Shown here in pieces: positions 54,075-55,914 of a DNA stretch of 55,914 nt. The notes under the pieces are model-generated. The model was not told where the DNA came from, did not search any database, and was given only the letters and a program-made list of their open reading frames with translations. A program made the position numbers and the translations under genes. Origin of the DNA: JBGCEZ01 sp045106735 (GTDB taxonomy: Bacteria; Planctomycetota; Phycisphaerae; Phycisphaerales; SM1A02); NCBI GenBank assembly GCA_045106735.1, contig JBGCEZ010000048.1, forward strand, positions 1-55,914, read 5' to 3'. Numbering within the stretch: the first letter of the stretch is position 1; each line of letters begins with the position of its first letter.

Positions 54075-54097
54075 ACACCCGGCACGAGGCCGGGTGT
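54075..54097 (-). terminator. Hairpin terminator of the small lipoprotein gene
   Basis: acacccggc pairs with gccgggtgt around a 5-nt loop. On the minus strand it is followed by a T-rich gttgttcgttg. It lies about 65 nt past the stop at 54162. Confidence 0.75.
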
Positions 54098-54161
54098 CGT
54101 CCAATGGTCTTGGGCGCCCAACCGCGGCGGAACGCCGGCGGCGGGGCGATTCAGCCGATGC

Positions 54162-54473
54162 TTACTGCGTGCCGCCGGTGAAGTTCGGGACTTCGTACGG
54201 GGCGAGACGCGAGGGACGGTTCGTGTAGAACACGCGGCCCAGGTCGTCGCTGATCATGCGGGTGTTGAAGTTGTTCACCATCCGCATGTCCTTGTCGACG
54301 TCGATCGGACGCTGGTGGATGCCGCGAAGCTCAGGGGTGAGGTTTCCGGTGATCCCGGAGTAGCTCACGTTGTACGGGTCGGAGCTGCCGGCGCAACCGC
54401 CGAGCAGGGCGACACCGCAAGCGGCCACGGTGGCCAGCATGATCGCGGGGCGGCGGGTGGGGGTGGTGGTCAT
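54162..54473 (-). CDS. Small lipoprotein
   Basis: The 103-residue protein has a lipoprotein signal with lipobox LLGGC (Cys27) and a mature part of about 77 residues rich in Asn and charged residues (NVSYSGITGNLTPELRGIHQRPIDVDKDM...NNFNTRMISDDLGRVFYTNRPSRL). ATG 54473 has GAGG about 9 nt upstream. No domain recognised. It lies between a hairpin terminator and a long empty region, so it is probably transcribed alone. Confidence 0.75.
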   Translation of the reverse strand: MTTTPTRRPAIMLATVAACGVALLGGCAGSSDPYNVSYSGITGNLTPELRGIHQRPIDVDKDMRMVNNFNTRMISDDLGRVFYTNRPSRLAPYEVPNFTGGTQ

Positions 54474-55394
54474 CTGCCTGATCCTCTATGCACCGCGAAA
54501 TCGCGGCCGAACTCGTGCTGGGCGTAGCGGGACGAAAACTGCCTTCCCGGCCCGTGGATGCCCGATCGGGCCCGCGGGGGGGACGGCCGATGCGACCCGC
54601 AGGCCGCATGGCGAGCGGCGAGTGTCGCACCGCCCGGGATCCGTGTCAACGGGCCGCCCGGTTCCATCCCGCTTGGGTCGGTTTCGCCTGGAGTGGGCGG
54701 CGAGGAGGATCCGGGCCTTCTCGCGAAGTGCCACCGGGTTCCCAGCCGGGCGGGTGGACCGCTTCGGCAATGCGGAATGACCCCCCGCGTGCCCATCGGC
54801 CGTCGGCGGCCTGCACCGTCGGAATCGACCGCGCTTGCCCGTCATGGTGGGTCGTGGGAGCGGATATCGGACACGGAAGCGGCTTTCCAAGCCCGGGGGG
54901 CAGAATCGATCGTCCGGGCGGCGTACCCTAAACGTGCCCCGGAATCGTCATTGGCCGCTGGCCGACGACCTGACCGATGGCACCATTGCTCCCGCGGCCG
55001 ATCCCCTCGGGGAGGGCCGCCGATCCTTCGGGCTCGCCGTGGCGTCGGGACAGATTGTCCGACCCTCAGTCGAACCCCCAGGGATCGCCGATTCGCGACG
55101 ATGGCCAAGCCTCCAACGAGGGGAAGGTCGGGATCGACGAGAGGCGAGCCCACGTCGTACGGACAGGGTTCGGGCACACACCCGCCGGCCGGTGAATCGG
55201 CCGCACGTGCGACCCCGATGGATCGGCGGCCTTGCGGCCCGCATGCAGGCACGAACCAAGCCAAGCCCTCGGGCGAACGCGGCGAAACAAGCCGCCCCGG
55301 CCGCCCGCCGAGGGCCGCCCCGACCACCCCCCCCGTGGACCACCCCCGTGGACCGCCCCGGCATCAACCGCCCCGGCATCAACCGCGTCGTGGT
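54474..55394. other. Long intergenic region without a convincing gene
   Basis: This 921-nt gap has several open frames on both strands (for example minus 54842-55327), but their translations are Arg/Pro/Gly-rich with no motif and no consistent start signal. The region just upstream of 54473 should hold the lipoprotein promoter. The right end carries a 15-mer repeat. A small RNA or diverged gene cannot be excluded. Confidence 0.45.
55353..55382. repeat. Perfect two-copy 15-mer next to the HIT gene
   Basis: ccgccccggcatcaa occurs twice in tandem, preceded by a related ccacccccgtgga. It sits just past the stop of the minus-strand HIT gene. Confidence 0.8.
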
Positions 55395-55914
55395 CTACGC
55401 CGATGGCTCGTCGCGGTCGGCCAGGACCGACGGCAGCGTGGCCACGTACGTCTCGTGCATCCGTTCGAGGCTCTCGGGCACGACCCGCACGCCGCCGGTG
55501 ACGGTGATGAAGTTCGTGTCCGCGGTCCATCGTGGGACCAGGTGCACATGCAAATGCCCCGGCAGCCCGGCGCCGGCCGCGCGGCCCTCGTTGATCCCCG
55601 TGTTGATGCCCTGCGGATTGATCGCCCGGTGCATCAGGTCGGTCGCGAGCTCGACGAGGTCCCAGAGCGCCCGGCGGGCCGGGCGCGGATAGTCGAGCAA
55701 GGCGCGCCGTCCGTCGCCCAGGGCCACCAACAGATGACCGCCGGCGTACGGGTAGCGATTCAGCAAGATCATGCCGTCGGCATCGCGGTGCACAACGAGG
55801 TGTTCGGTGTCGGCTTCGGGCCGGGCCCAATAGTCGGCCAGGAAATCGACGGGGATGTCCGCCGGCTTGCCACTTGCCGCCGCCCGTCGTTCAAGGTCGC
55901 GGAGGTACGCCATT
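55395..55914 (-). CDS. HIT-family hydrolase/phosphorylase, 5' end cut by the window
   Basis: The frame gives 172 residues to the window edge and ends at 55395. It has HLVVHRDADGMILLNRYPYAGGHLLVAL (about 38-65), INTGINEGRAAGAGLPGHLHVHLVPRW (about 104-130) with the HxHxH catalytic triad, and a C-terminal helix. These are the marks of the HIT superfamily (Ap4A phosphorylase-like and related nucleotide hydrolases). The first Met, in MAYLRDLERRA, corresponds to the inner part of the usual LWAPWRMxYL start, so the true start probably lies outside the window. No CxxC zinc motif was seen. Confidence 0.88.
   Translation of the reverse strand, partial: MAYLRDLERRAAASGKPADIPVDFLADYWARPEADTEHLVVHRDADGMILLNRYPYAGGHLLVALGDGRRALLDYPRPARRALWDLVELATDLMHRAINPQGINTGINEGRAAGAGLPGHLHVHLVPRWTADTNFITVTGGVRVVPESLERMHETYVATLPSVLADRDEPSA

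Noticed and set aside
52330..54078. Minus-strand frame of about 580 codons overlapping the MFS gene
   Set aside because: It reads Arg/Pro/Gly/His-rich without hydrophobic helices; the shorter overlapping frame gives a proper twelve-helix transporter.
54835..55692. Plus-strand frame of about 285 codons near the right end
   Set aside because: No start signal, Arg/Pro-rich translation, and it runs antisense into the HIT gene.

Overview
The window is GC-rich, gene-dense DNA from a bacterium that is most likely a planctomycete of the Phycisphaerae type. The evidence is two secreted proteins ending in the paired Ca-binding 'DLDGDGDVDFADLLAMLSAWGPC'-like dockerin tails typical of that class, membrane proteins with small CxxC zinc ribbons, many lipoproteins, and alternative GTG starts. 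No rRNA, tRNA, CRISPR array or intact transposase was seen. Both ends cut through genes: a 38-residue C-terminal remnant on the left and a HIT-family hydrolase lacking its first residues on the right.

Layout. 0.4-4.1 kb: a zinc-ribbon membrane protein and two lipoproteins, the second with a regular TSNG beta-ladder (DUF4097-like). 4.3-6.5 kb (minus): TrmB, a nitroreductase-fold protein that keeps the iodotyrosine deiodinase substrate triad, and a membrane protein with a C-terminal zinc ribbon. 6.9-18.1 kb: a large secreted protein, a HAMP histidine kinase, an aspartoacylase-like metallohydrolase, a MacB/FtsX-type permease coupled to a membrane-anchored protein, a DUF3592-like protein and a GT-C-like glycosyltransferase. 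18.2-23.9 kb (plus): an AIM24-family protein, a canonical bacteriophytochrome with an overlapping single-domain response regulator, a second stand-alone receiver and a metallophosphoesterase. 24.0-27.5 kb (minus): an operon of four lipoproteins (two LpoB-like, one COG3014-like, one YcfL-like), probably cell-envelope related. 27.8-34.9 kb: inorganic pyrophosphatase, a secreted PQQ-type sugar dehydrogenase with dockerin, xylB-xylA, and a sulfite-oxidase-fold molybdoenzyme fused to pentapeptide repeats. 35.2-41.1 kb: a secretin/STN-like periplasmic protein, an unknown secreted protein, a possible 31-residue membrane peptide and a GH3-like adenylating enzyme. 41.3-48.3 kb: a class III-type sirtuin divergent from a NADAR-domain protein, then a 1482-residue beta-propeller hybrid kinase overlapping its NarL-type regulator. 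48.6-55.9 kb (minus): an FG-GAP/dockerin protein, ribosomal protein S1, an MFS transporter, a small lipoprotein and the HIT protein.

Functional threads. Xylose use is explicit (xylB, xylA, with a divergent sugar dehydrogenase). Signalling is heavy: three histidine kinases and three receivers. The sirtuin and NADAR genes share a regulatory gap and both act on NAD/ADP-ribose chemistry. Recognisable GC hairpin terminators follow several minus-strand genes.

The most unusual genome-scale signal is that intergenic spacers, especially convergent ones, are filled with degenerate short tandem repeats of different period (6, 7, 8, 9, 11, 15, 24 nt), and that comparable low-complexity expansions interrupt conserved domains in many proteins. 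A 174-bp MITE-like inverted-repeat element lies just upstream of the first kinase.
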